Source of the DNA: Streptomyces sp. 2114.4
Lineage (GTDB): Bacteria; Actinomycetota; Actinomycetes; Streptomycetales; Streptomycetaceae
Direction of reading: 5' to 3'
Assembly: GCF_900187385.1 (NCBI RefSeq)
Contig: NZ_FYEY01000001.1
Coordinates: forward strand, 2,728,001-2,792,000
Length of the DNA: 64,000 nt
The notes beneath the pieces were generated by a model that was given only the letters and a program-made list of their open reading frames with translations, did no database searches and had not been told where the DNA came from. Position numbers and translations under genes: made by a program. Shown piece after piece: positions 54,689 through 62,999 of the stretch. How positions within the stretch are numbered: position 1 is the first letter of the stretch; each line of letters starts with the position of its first letter.

Positions 54689-55547
54689 AGTCGAAGGCAG
54701 CGGCCGGCGGGGCGGGCGAGGCGAGGGCCGTGGCGTCGGTGACCGGTGCCGCACCGCCGGTGAAGTCCAGCAGCGCCCGGCCGTGTTCGACGCGGCCGGC
54801 CTGCGGATCGGTGGCCGCCCGCCGGGTCAGCTCGGCGACCGGCAGCGGCCCGTCGGCGGCCAGCAGGACCGCGTTGCCGAAGCGTTTGCCGCGCAGTACG
54901 GCCGGGTCGGCGGTCAGGCACAGCTCGGGGAAGACCGTGTGGGCCGTGGCGATCTGACCCCGCAGGAACCGCAGGGGCGGCCCGTCCGCGAGGTTCGCCG
55001 CGTAGAACCCGCCGGGCCGCAGCGCCCGGTGGACCTCCGTCAGGAATTCGGTGCTGGTCAGGTGCGCGGGCGTGCGCGCACCGCCGAAGACATCGGCGAT
55101 GATCAGGTCCGCCCAGCCGTCCGGGATCTTCGCCAGGCCGGCCCGGGCGTCACCGCCGCGCACCCGTATCCGCCAGCCGCTGTCCCACGGCAGCTGACGG
55201 CGCACGAGGTCGACGAGCGGGGCGTCGATCTCCACCACCTGCTGGGTGGACCGCGGGCGGGTGGCCGCGACATAGCGGGCCAGGGTCAGGGCGCCGCCAC
55301 CGAGATGGACGGCGCGCAGCGGTTTGCCCGCGGGCCCGGCCAGGTCGGCGACGTGCCCGAGCCGCCGCTGATAGGAGAAGTCCAGATATGCCGGGTCGTC
55401 GAGGTCCACATGCGACTGCGGGGCACCGTCGATCAGCAGCGTCCAGCCGCGCGTCCGGTCCCGGTCGGGCCGTAGCTCGGCGAGCCCGCCGTCCACCGTT
55501 TCGGTGACGGACTCCGGTCCGCCGCGCCCGCGTCTGCTCTTCGCCAT
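54687..55547 (-). CDS. Spermidine-synthase-family protein
   Basis: 286 residues. The Rossmann-like methyltransferase fold of the SpeE family is visible: AVHLGGGALTLARYVAATRP, with QVVEIDAPLVDLVRRQL giving the acidic residue after strand 2, and DLIIADVFGGARTPAHL for the active-site loop. YLDFSYQRRLGHV is the substrate-side segment near residue 55. True spermidine synthases have GGGDG; here GGGAL, so aminopropyl transfer is uncertain. Many actinobacterial homologues are simply called fused or orphan spermidine-synthase proteins. Confidence 0.8.
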   Translation of the reverse strand: MAKSRRGRGGPESVTETVDGGLAELRPDRDRTRGWTLLIDGAPQSHVDLDDPAYLDFSYQRRLGHVADLAGPAGKPLRAVHLGGGALTLARYVAATRPRSTQQVVEIDAPLVDLVRRQLPWDSGWRIRVRGGDARAGLAKIPDGWADLIIADVFGGARTPAHLTSTEFLTEVHRALRPGGFYAANLADGPPLRFLRGQIATAHTVFPELCLTADPAVLRGKRFGNAVLLAADGPLPVAELTRRAATDPQAGRVEHGRALLDFTGGAAPVTDATALASPAPPAAAFD

Positions 55548-55735
55548 GCCCTCCAGTATGGGCCCTGCCCCGGAGGCCGTATCCGCTGGTCAGCGAGGTG
55601 CTGCCAGCGGGTACGGCGGGGCACCCGGCCGCACCGGGCAGAGTGGCGGACCACCCGCGACCGAGGCCGGGGCGATCCGCCGACTGCGGTGTGCGACCCA
55701 TGCCGGCCCGACATCTCTGGCGGACCGGCGCCGGG

Positions 55736-56053
55736 TCATCGGTTGATGCAGACGTTCCCGAAAGCCGGGTTCAGCAACGAGGCGACGCTGATGCTGTTGC
55801 CGCAGATGTTGATCGGGATGTTGATCGGAACCTGGACATTGTTGCCACTGAGGATGCCCGGGGAGCCTGCGGCAAAGCCCGCCGCGTTGGCACCGGAGCG
55901 GTGGTTGTAGAGGGCCCGGTGGTCACTGCGGAAGTGGTTGTGACCACGACCGCCGTGGTGACCGTCCCCGCTGGCTGAGGCAATGCCTGCGCCACTGAGC
56001 ACTACGGCGCAGCTGGCCGCACTCACCGCGGCGGCCTTGACAAAGCGGTTCAT
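55736..56053 (-). CDS. Chaplin with a His-rich insert
   Basis: 105 residues. Signal peptide (about residues 1-28, cleavage near ASA). The C-terminal chaplin domain is clear: GSPGILSGNNVQVPINIPIN, then ICGNSISVASLLNPAFGNVC with the two conserved Cys. Between them lies a 30-residue His/Asn/Arg-rich insert (GHHGGRGHNHFRSDHRALYN) not found in short chaplins I recall. Chaplins are surface-active amyloid proteins coating aerial hyphae. It has no LPxTG sorting signal, so it is a short, non-anchored type. Confidence 0.93.
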   Translation of the reverse strand: MNRFVKAAAVSAASCAVVLSGAGIASASGDGHHGGRGHNHFRSDHRALYNHRSGANAAGFAAGSPGILSGNNVQVPINIPINICGNSISVASLLNPAFGNVCINR

Positions 56054-56319
56054 CCCATTCTCCTTTCAGTTCGTGAATGGGAGCAACCGGTCACAACGAA
56101 CGAAAAGAGTCAGGGGTACGGGCGTTCCCCCGTCCGGGACGATATTAGCTCTTATGGCAGTCACTATTAGCCCGTCCGGCGGTAAGACACCCTCTCGGTG
56201 AAGTCCGGTATTCCGTTCATCGGAATCCCCGAGGGGGTCCGGCGTGCCTGCCGCGGATTCCAGCATGATTTCTGTCAGAGTGCTCTGCAGTTTGACTGAT
56301 TGAAGTCGGAGAGGACGAC

Positions 56320-56616
56320 ATGCGGAAATCGATGGGCCGCACCACGCGCGGCGTCGTATGCGCACCGACCTCCGACGCGAGAAACCCGGCGGGCACCGTG
56401 AATCCGGCGGTCATCATGAATCCGGCGGTCATCGAATTCGGTCGGCCGGCGCGGCATCTGCCCGCCTGCCGCAGCACTCCCGAAGGTGATTCCGGCGCAT
56501 TCGGCAGCACGCCGGTACAGCGGTCCGGCGGCTATCGGTGCACTTTCCGCTTCACCACCCGCCCTCGGGGACATCTGCTCGGCGCGCGCTTCCTGCGGAC
56601 CGGTACCAGGCGCTGA
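56320..56616 (+). CDS. Doubtful small ORF between chaplin and glycosyltransferase genes
   Basis: 98 residues from ATG 56320, preceded by GGAGAGG 5 nt upstream. The product is Arg/Thr/Pro-rich with an internal duplication (NPAVIMNPAVIEFG, from an 18-bp direct repeat at about 56399-56434). No family recognised; a minus-strand frame overlaps it. The ribosome site is the only support. The surrounding 56054-56678 stretch otherwise holds no gene that I can support. Confidence 0.3.
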   Translation: MRKSMGRTTRGVVCAPTSDARNPAGTVNPAVIMNPAVIEFGRPARHLPACRSTPEGDSGAFGSTPVQRSGGYRCTFRFTTRPRGHLLGARFLRTGTRR

Positions 56617-56678
56617 GCGGCACACCCCGGCAATTCCCGCAGAGATTTCTGTCAGCTCGGTCATCAGGGGAGCAGTGC

Positions 56679-57866
56679 GTGCTGCCGCAAGACCTGCAGT
56701 GCCAAGAGCGGCCAACGGTTCTCCATGTCTCCCGTCCCGTCGACGGCGGGGTCGCCCGGGTCGTCACCGACCTGGTGCGTGCCCAGATGGCCGCCGGGCT
56801 GCGGGCCGTGGTCGCCGCACCGCCCGGTGGGGTGCTGCACCGGGAAGCCGCCGCGGCGGGCGCCGAGGTGGTGCCGTGGCAGGCGCGCCGCGCCCCGGGC
56901 CCGGCACTCGCCGGGGAGAGGGGGCGGCTGGCCCGGCTGATCCGGCGGCTCGGCCCGGACCTCGTCCATACGCACGGCGCCAAGGCCGGGCTCGCCGCCC
57001 GCCTGGCCGTGCGGGGCCGGATCCCGACGGTCCATCAGCCGCACACCTGGTCCTTCGAGTCGGCCGACGGGACGGCGTCGCGGCCGGCCCTCGGCTGTGA
57101 GCGGTACACCGCGCGCTGGGCGGACCGGGTGCTGTGTGTGAGCGAGGCGGAGCGGCTGCGGGGCGCCGAAGCGGGGGTGCCGGCCCGGTGGGCGGTGATC
57201 CGCAACGGGGTGGACCTGGACCGTTGTGCGCCCGCCTGCCGTGAGGACGCGGTGCGGCGTGCGCTGCGCCGGGACCTGCCCGCCCTCGGCGATCTGCCGC
57301 CGGACGCGCCGCTGGTGGTGTGTGTGGGGCGGCTGTGTCCGCGGAAGGGCCAGCTGTCGCTGTTGCGGGCCTGGCCCGCGGTCCGTGCGGTCGTCCCGGA
57401 CGCCCGGCTGGTGCTGGTCGGCGACGGCCCGGACCGGGAGCTGCTGCATGCCGCCGCACCCCCCGGTGTCCGGTTCGCGGGCGCGGCACGGGACGCCGTC
57501 CCCTGGTACCGGGCGGCGGATCTGGTCGTCCTCCCCTCCCACCGGGAAAGCATGGCGCTGGCCCCTCTGGAGGCGATGGCCTGCGGCCGCCCCGTGGTGG
57601 TCACCGATGTCGGCGGGGCCCGCGAGAGCCTGCCGCCCGGGGCCGCGCCGCACTGTCTGGTGCCGGCCGCGGACCCGGCCGCCCTGGCAAGAGCCGTATG
57701 CGGGCTGCTGACCCGCCCTCAGCTGCGCGGCGCGCTGGGCCGGCGGGCCCTGGAGCACATGCGGGCGGAGTACGACGTGCGGGACACCGCGGCGGCCGTC
57801 CTCGGGCTGTACCGCGAACTGCTCGGCGCGGCGTGTCCGGAGAGCAGGGAGCGAGTCAGCCGATGA
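56679..57866 (+). CDS. GT4-family glycosyltransferase, first gene of a glycan operon
   Basis: 395 residues from GTG 56679, with AGGGGAG 7 nt upstream; the upstream frame has no coding character. GT-B fold: VLHVSRPVDGGVARVVTDLV at the start, HTHGAKAGLAARLA for the acceptor side, VVCVGRLCPRKGQLSLL opening the second domain. The nucleotide-sugar motif is LPSHRESMALAPLEAMACGR (E-x7-E). It transfers a sugar from a nucleotide donor to a growing glycan. The stop overlaps the next ATG (ATGA). Confidence 0.9.
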   Translation: MLPQDLQCQERPTVLHVSRPVDGGVARVVTDLVRAQMAAGLRAVVAAPPGGVLHREAAAAGAEVVPWQARRAPGPALAGERGRLARLIRRLGPDLVHTHGAKAGLAARLAVRGRIPTVHQPHTWSFESADGTASRPALGCERYTARWADRVLCVSEAERLRGAEAGVPARWAVIRNGVDLDRCAPACREDAVRRALRRDLPALGDLPPDAPLVVCVGRLCPRKGQLSLLRAWPAVRAVVPDARLVLVGDGPDRELLHAAAPPGVRFAGAARDAVPWYRAADLVVLPSHRESMALAPLEAMACGRPVVVTDVGGARESLPPGAAPHCLVPAADPAALARAVCGLLTRPQLRGALGRRALEHMRAEYDVRDTAAAVLGLYRELLGAACPESRERVSR

Positions 57867-59389
57867 CGACGGATCGCGCGGACGCCCCCCTTGCCGCCCG
57901 GGCCCTGCCCCCGTCGGCGGTGCCCCCGTCGGCGGTGCCCCCGTCGGCGGTGCCCCGGCCGGCGGCCGCCGTGGGCCGCCCGCCCCGCGGGCCGGTCCCG
58001 AAGACGCTGCCCCCGCCCCGGCCCGGCCGCGGCCTGCGGCGGCGGACCGTCGCCTCGGTGCTGGCCGCCGACTGCCTGGCCACCGCGGGCGCCGCGCTGC
58101 CCGCCCTGGGCACCGCCGCGGCGCCGGCGGCGCTCACCGCCCTGGTGCCGGCCGCGCTGCTGCTCCACTGCCGGGCCGGTCTCTACCGCCCCGGCCCCGC
58201 CCCGCGCGCGCTGAACGACCTGCCGAGGGTGCTGGGCCGGGCCGCCGTCCTCTGGTGCGCGGCGGCCGCGGTGCTCGCCGCCGTCCACCCCGGACGGGCG
58301 CTGCCACCGGTCGTGCTGTCGGGCGCGGTGGCGGCACACACCCTGCTGGTCTGCGGCGGCCGGGCCACGGTCTACCGGGCGCGCCGCAACGCCGCCCGCC
58401 GCCGGCCGCGCGCCGCCCTGATCGTGGGCAGCGACCCGGCAGCCCGGCAGCTGGCCGCCGTGCTGGACGCCCGCCCCGAGTACGGCATGCGCCCGGTGGG
58501 CCTGGTCCCGCCGGGCCCGCTGCTGCCCGGCGGCCCCGCCGCTCCCCCGGCCCGCGGAGGGCTGCCGCGGCTCACCTCCGTGCCGGACCTCGCCCGGGCC
58601 GTCATCCAGCACACCGTGCGGGACGTGGTGTTCACGCTGCCGCCGTACGGCGATCCGCACACCGCCGCGCTGCTGCGCCGCTTCGTCGACCAGGCCTCCG
58701 CGATCTGGCTGGCCGGTCCGGCGGCCGCCCGCGAGGGCCGCCCGCCGCATCCGGGCACCGACCAGCTGTGGGGCTTCGCCTGCCGCCGGCTGGACACCGC
58801 CCCGCCGCGGCACGGCGGCCGGCGCAAGCGGGCCCTGGACCTCGCGCTGGCCGCTCCGGCGCTGGTGGTCGCGGCCCCGCTACTGCTGGGCTGTGCGCTC
58901 GCGGTGCGGATCGCCGACGGGCCCGGCGTGCTGTGCCGGCAGGAACGGACCGGCCGGGGCGGGCGCGGCTTCACCCTGCTGACGTTCCGCACCGTGCGCG
59001 GGCCCGCGGCGCAGGACGAGACGAGCCGGCGGGACGTGGCGGACGACGGCCGGACGAGCCCGGTCGGCCGGCTGCTGCGGCGCACCGCGCTGGAGGGGTT
59101 GCCGCAGCTGTGGAACGTGCTGCGCGGCGATATGAGCCTGGTGGGCCCTTGCCCGGAGCACCCTCGCGTCGTCCAGCGCTGCGCCCAGGCCTGCCCGGAG
59201 TACGACGCCCGGCACCGGATGCGGCCGGGCCTGACGGGACTCGCGCAGGTGCACGGGCTGCGCGGCGGCGCCTGTGCCGAGGACCTGGCCCGCTTCGACA
59301 ACCTCTACATCGACAGCTGGTCGCCGTGGCAGGACATCCACATCCTGCTGCGCACCGCGGCCTCGCCGTGGCGGCGGGAGCGCGGATGA
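57863..59389 (+). CDS. Polyprenyl-phosphate sugar-1-phosphate transferase (WcaJ/CpsE type)
   Basis: 508 residues. After a Pro-rich leader with three PPSAV repeats (45 bp, 15-bp period) come about four membrane helices and a CoA-binding-like cytoplasmic domain. The bacterial sugar-transferase catalytic domain follows: RKRALDLALAAPALVVAAPL, EGLPQLWNVLRGDMSLVGPC and HRMRPGLTGLAQVHG. It starts glycan assembly by loading a sugar phosphate on undecaprenyl phosphate at the inner membrane face. Overlaps both neighbours. Confidence 0.92.
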   Translation: MTTDRADAPLAARALPPSAVPPSAVPPSAVPRPAAAVGRPPRGPVPKTLPPPRPGRGLRRRTVASVLAADCLATAGAALPALGTAAAPAALTALVPAALLLHCRAGLYRPGPAPRALNDLPRVLGRAAVLWCAAAAVLAAVHPGRALPPVVLSGAVAAHTLLVCGGRATVYRARRNAARRRPRAALIVGSDPAARQLAAVLDARPEYGMRPVGLVPPGPLLPGGPAAPPARGGLPRLTSVPDLARAVIQHTVRDVVFTLPPYGDPHTAALLRRFVDQASAIWLAGPAAAREGRPPHPGTDQLWGFACRRLDTAPPRHGGRRKRALDLALAAPALVVAAPLLLGCALAVRIADGPGVLCRQERTGRGGRGFTLLTFRTVRGPAAQDETSRRDVADDGRTSPVGRLLRRTALEGLPQLWNVLRGDMSLVGPCPEHPRVVQRCAQACPEYDARHRMRPGLTGLAQVHGLRGGACAEDLARFDNLYIDSWSPWQDIHILLRTAASPWRRERG

Positions 59390-59583
59390 GCGCGGGCGCG
59401 CCGGCCCGCGTCGCCGGTGGCCGGGCGATCGCGGCGGCACCACACACAGGCGCCGCACCGCGAGCAGACGCCGCACCGCGAGCAGGCACCGCACCGCAAG
59501 CACATTCCGCACCCGCCGCGCCCCCGTGCGCCGCCCCCTACGAGACCACCACCCCGGCCGCTACCCCAGGAGGCATCCGGTGA
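59386..59583 (+). CDS. Tiny Ala/Pro-rich ORF bridging two glycan genes
   Basis: 65 residues from ATG 59386. It overlaps the stop of the sugar transferase (ATGA) and the GTG of the next gene (GTGA). The sequence is low-complexity (AAPHTGAAPRADAAPRAGTA) with a DNA repeat near gccgcaccgcgagcag. It may be a translated coupler rather than a functional protein. AGGAGG inside its end serves the next gene. Confidence 0.35.
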   Translation: MSAGAPARVAGGRAIAAAPHTGAAPRADAAPRAGTAPQAHSAPAAPPCAAPYETTTPAATPGGIR

Positions 59584-60920
59584 AGGTTCTGCACGTCATT
59601 ACGGGCCTCGACGTGGGCGGCGCCGAGCAGCAGCTGCGGTTGCTGCTGCGCCGGCTGCCCGCGCACTGCGAGGTCGTCACCCTGACCCGTCCGGGCCCGG
59701 TCGCCGAGGGCATCGAGGCCGACGGCACCCCCGTCACCCACCTCGGAATGACCGGCAACCGGGACCTGACCGCGCTCCCCCGCCTCGCCGCGCTGATCCG
59801 CGAGGGCGGCTACGACCTGGTGCACACCCACCTCTACCGGGCCTGCGTCTACGGCCGGATCGCCGCCCGGATGGCCGGTGTACGGGCCGTGGTGGCCACC
59901 GAGCACTCACTGGGCGATGCGGTCATCGAGGGCCGCCGGCTGACCCGTGGCGTCCGCACGCTCTACCGGGCCACCGAACGGCTGGGGACGGCCACGGTCG
60001 CCGTCTCGGACACCGTGGCCGCCCGGCTGCGCCGCTGGGGCGTACCGGAGCAGCGCATCCATGTGGTGCCGGGCGGCATCGAGGCGCACCGTTTCGCCTT
60101 CGATCCGGCCGCCCGGGCCCTGGTCCGCACCCGGCTGGGCCTGCCGCTGGACGCGTTCGTGGTCGGCGGGGCCGGCCGGCTGGTGCCCGGCAAGCGGTTC
60201 GACGTACTGGTCCGGGCGGTGACCCAACTTCCGGGCGTACACCTGCTGTTGGCCGGCGCGGGGCCGGAGCGGGAGACGCTGCGCCGGATGGCGGAGCAGT
60301 TCGGCTCGGGCGACCGGATCCATCTGCTGGGCGAGCGCGACGGGGCGGTCGACGCCGCGTCCGACGGGCGGGGAGCCGCCGCGTGGGGAACCGGGGGCGG
60401 ACGGGGAACCGGGGGCGCACGGGGAACCCACGCCCCGTCAGCCCACCCCCAGGGCCCCGGAGGCCCCGACATCCCCGGCCTGCTCTCGGCCATCGACGTC
60501 TTCGTCTCGCCCTCCCCGGACGAGGCGTTCGGGCTGGCCGTCCTGGAAGCGCTCGGGTCCGGGCTGCATGTGCTCTACGGCAGCTGCCCGGCGGTCGACG
60601 AACTCCCCGCCGACCAGGCCCCCGGCGCCCGGCGCTTCAGCCCCGGCGTCCACGAACTCGCCACCGCACTGCGGGAGCTGAGGCGCCACGGGCCGGGCCG
60701 GCTGCCGGTTCCGCCGGTGGTGCGGCGCTACGACATCACCCGCAGCGCCGAGGCACTGATGTCCGTGTACGAGCAGGCGGTGGCCGTCGCCCCGGCCCGG
60801 CGCCGGAACCGGGCGGCGGTGCCCCTGCCGCAGGGCCGCTCGGCTGCGCTGTCCGCGGCGGCCGTCTCCCTGCCGGATCCGGCCCGGTCGCCCGCCCCGT
60901 CCCCGCTCTCGAACAGATAG
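59580..60920 (+). CDS. GT4-family glycosyltransferase with a disordered insert
   Basis: 446 residues from GTG 59580 behind AGGAGG. N-terminal motif VLHVITGLDVGGAEQQLRLL is typical of GT4 enzymes, with HTHLYRACVYGRIAARMAG. The donor domain opens VGGAGRLVPGKRFDVLVRAV and has SPDEAFGLAVLEALGSGLHV (E-x7-E). About 45 residues of Gly/Ala-rich repeat (about 255-300) are inserted just before the LLSAIDVFVSPS strand. Acts after the sugar transferase in the same pathway. Confidence 0.9.
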   Translation: MKVLHVITGLDVGGAEQQLRLLLRRLPAHCEVVTLTRPGPVAEGIEADGTPVTHLGMTGNRDLTALPRLAALIREGGYDLVHTHLYRACVYGRIAARMAGVRAVVATEHSLGDAVIEGRRLTRGVRTLYRATERLGTATVAVSDTVAARLRRWGVPEQRIHVVPGGIEAHRFAFDPAARALVRTRLGLPLDAFVVGGAGRLVPGKRFDVLVRAVTQLPGVHLLLAGAGPERETLRRMAEQFGSGDRIHLLGERDGAVDAASDGRGAAAWGTGGGRGTGGARGTHAPSAHPQGPGGPDIPGLLSAIDVFVSPSPDEAFGLAVLEALGSGLHVLYGSCPAVDELPADQAPGARRFSPGVHELATALRELRRHGPGRLPVPPVVRRYDITRSAEALMSVYEQAVAVAPARRRNRAAVPLPQGRSAALSAAAVSLPDPARSPAPSPLSNR

Positions 60921-61023
60921 CCACGCCCGGCCCGGCCGCACCCCTCCGCCCGGCGGTGTGCCCGCTCCGCCCCCGCGGTCGCTTCCGTCCGCACCGCACC
61001 AAGAGAAAGAGCAGGGAGCTTCC

Positions 61024-62283
61024 ATGTACGACCTCGTGGTGGTGGGCGCCGGCCCCTACGGACTCTCGATCGCCGCGCATGCGGCGGCGGCCGGGCTGCG
61101 GCTGCGGGTCCTGGGCCGGCCGATGGCCACGTGGCGCGACCACATGCCCGACGGCATGTTCCTCACCTCCGAGCCCTGGGCCTCCCCGCTCTCCGACCCG
61201 GACGGCAGCCACACCCCGGCCGCGTACGGCGCCGCCCACGACCTGCCCACCGAGCACGGCGTCCCGCTGCCGCTCGGCACCTTCACCGCGTACGGCAGAT
61301 GGTTCGGCGAACGGGCGGTACCGCAGATCGAGGAGGTCACCGTCACCTCCGTACGCCCGGACGACGACGGCTTCCACGTCGACACGGACACCGGCGAACG
61401 GATCGCGGCCCGGACCGTTGCGCTCGCCGTCGGCGTGATGCCGTTCGTCCACCGCCCCTGGCCGCTGCTCGAACTCCCCCCGCACCTCGCCTCGCACAGC
61501 AGCGACCACCGCGACCTGCGCCGCTTCTGTGGTCAGGACGTCACCGTGATCGGCGCCGGCCAGTCCGCGCTGGAGACCGCGGCCCTGCTCGCCGAACAGG
61601 GCGCCCGGCCCCGCCTCGTGGCCCGCGCCGACCGGCTGCGCTGGAACGCCCCGCCGCAGCCGCTGGAGCGCGGGCGGCTGCGCGCGCTGCGCGACCCGCA
61701 CTCCGCGCTGGGCACCGGCTGGCCGAACCGGCTGTGGTCACAGGCTCCCTGGGCGGTGCGCCGGCTGCCCACCGCGACCCGGCTACGGATCGCCGAGACG
61801 ACGCCGGGCCCGGCCGGCGCCTGGTGGCTGCGGGAGCGCTTCGAGCAGACGGTGCCCACCTTGCTGAACCACCGGATCCGGGCGGCGACCGCTCACCACG
61901 ACGGGGTGCGGCTCCACCTCACCCATGCGGAGGGCGGTACCGAGACCCTGGACACCCAGCACGTGGTGGCGGCCACCGGGTTCCGCCCCGACCTCGGGCG
62001 GCTGCGGCTGCTCGTCCCCCCTGTGCGCACCACGCTGCGGACGGTGGGCGGCAGCCGGGTGCCCGAACTGAGCTGCTGCTTCGAGTCGTCCTGGCCCGGC
62101 CTGTTCTTCGCGGGGCTGCTGACCGCTCCGTCGTTCGGCCCGTCGATGCGCTTCGTCCACGGCGCGGCGTTCACCGCGACGCGGCTGCTGCGCGGCGTAC
62201 AGCGCCGGCTCGGCGACCGGCGCGGCGCAACCCGCATCCCCCGCCCGGCGCGGGACAGCGCGCCGGCCGCGCAAGGGACGTAA
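61024..62283 (+). CDS. Flavin-dependent oxidoreductase/monooxygenase-like protein
   Basis: 419 residues. Two dinucleotide sites: DLVVVGAGPYGLSIAAHAAA (FAD, residue 3 onward) and DVTVIGAGQSALETAALLAE (NADPH, about residue 177). VVAATGFRPDLGRL is the ATG motif of flavin monooxygenases. This resembles lysine/ornithine N-monooxygenase or FAD-dependent SidA-like proteins. Located 103 bp after the glycan operon, in the same direction; whether it modifies the glycan or its precursor is unknown. Confidence 0.85.
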   Translation: MYDLVVVGAGPYGLSIAAHAAAAGLRLRVLGRPMATWRDHMPDGMFLTSEPWASPLSDPDGSHTPAAYGAAHDLPTEHGVPLPLGTFTAYGRWFGERAVPQIEEVTVTSVRPDDDGFHVDTDTGERIAARTVALAVGVMPFVHRPWPLLELPPHLASHSSDHRDLRRFCGQDVTVIGAGQSALETAALLAEQGARPRLVARADRLRWNAPPQPLERGRLRALRDPHSALGTGWPNRLWSQAPWAVRRLPTATRLRIAETTPGPAGAWWLRERFEQTVPTLLNHRIRAATAHHDGVRLHLTHAEGGTETLDTQHVVAATGFRPDLGRLRLLVPPVRTTLRTVGGSRVPELSCCFESSWPGLFFAGLLTAPSFGPSMRFVHGAAFTATRLLRGVQRRLGDRRGATRIPRPARDSAPAAQGT

Positions 62284-62307
62284 GGCGCGCCCGACCGGCG
62301 GCCGGTC

Positions 62308-62754
62308 TCACTGACAGCGGTCCACGGCCTCGATGGTGCGGGCCGCCTCGCCGAGTGCCGCCCGCAGCACGGCCGGGTCGGTGGCCTCGGCGCCCGCACC
62401 CTCCGGGGACACCAGCCAGCCGCTGCCGGTCACCGGCGGGTGCGCGGCGGCCCCTTCCCCGCACAGCGCCCCCAGCGCGATGCCCCTCCCGGAGGTCTGG
62501 GTACACGCGCTGCCCGGCACGTCCCAGCCCGCCGCGGTACCCGCGGGCACCAGAAAGCCGAGGGTGTCGCAGACCCCGTCGTGCAGGACCGGGCCGACAC
62601 CGTCCCGCAGCCGGAGGATGTCCACGGCCTCCAGCCCCTGCCGGGCGGGCACCGTCACGAGGTCGCACGCCTGCGCCGGTACGGCCGGTGCCCCGTCTGC
62701 GACGGCCTGGCCCGCGGACCCGTTGCCGCCCCTGCTCACGCCGGTCTCCCACAC
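62308..62754 (-). CDS. Uncharacterised actinobacterial protein
   Basis: 148 residues from GTG 62754, chosen because AGGAGGAGGGG lies 6-7 nt upstream (GTG 62775 would put that site inside the gene). Fold hints: CDLVTVPARQGLEAVDILRL, then GVCDTLGFLVPAGTAAGWDV. It resembles short proteins in Streptomyces sometimes likened to the N-terminal part of bifunctional DNA primase/polymerases, but catalytic acids are not evident. Two conserved-looking Cys pairs. Divergent from the regulator at 63000. Confidence 0.6.
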   Translation of the reverse strand: MWETGVSRGGNGSAGQAVADGAPAVPAQACDLVTVPARQGLEAVDILRLRDGVGPVLHDGVCDTLGFLVPAGTAAGWDVPGSACTQTSGRGIALGALCGEGAAAHPPVTGSGWLVSPEGAGAEATDPAVLRAALGEAARTIEAVDRCQ

Positions 62755-62999
62755 GGAGAACCCCTCCTCCTGCACACACCAGACCCTTTACACCGACTTC
62801 AACGGTCAGGCGTGTCAACAGCTACGGCGGCGTAACGCTGCAAAGGATGGCAGTTCATGGCAGATCGCGCGCGAGATATCCGATTTGTGGCCAAACTCTG
62901 CGTATCGGAGCCATCACAGCCGGTACGGTCAACCCGCCGCACCGCCAGGAGGCGGCATCGTCACCTGATGGCACGGAGAGGGCACGGAGAGGGTCCGCC

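Noticed and set aside
56275..56715. 146-residue minus-strand frame between chaplin and glycosyltransferase
   Set aside because: No ribosome site seen, no domain, and it overlaps the first codons of the glycosyltransferase gene.
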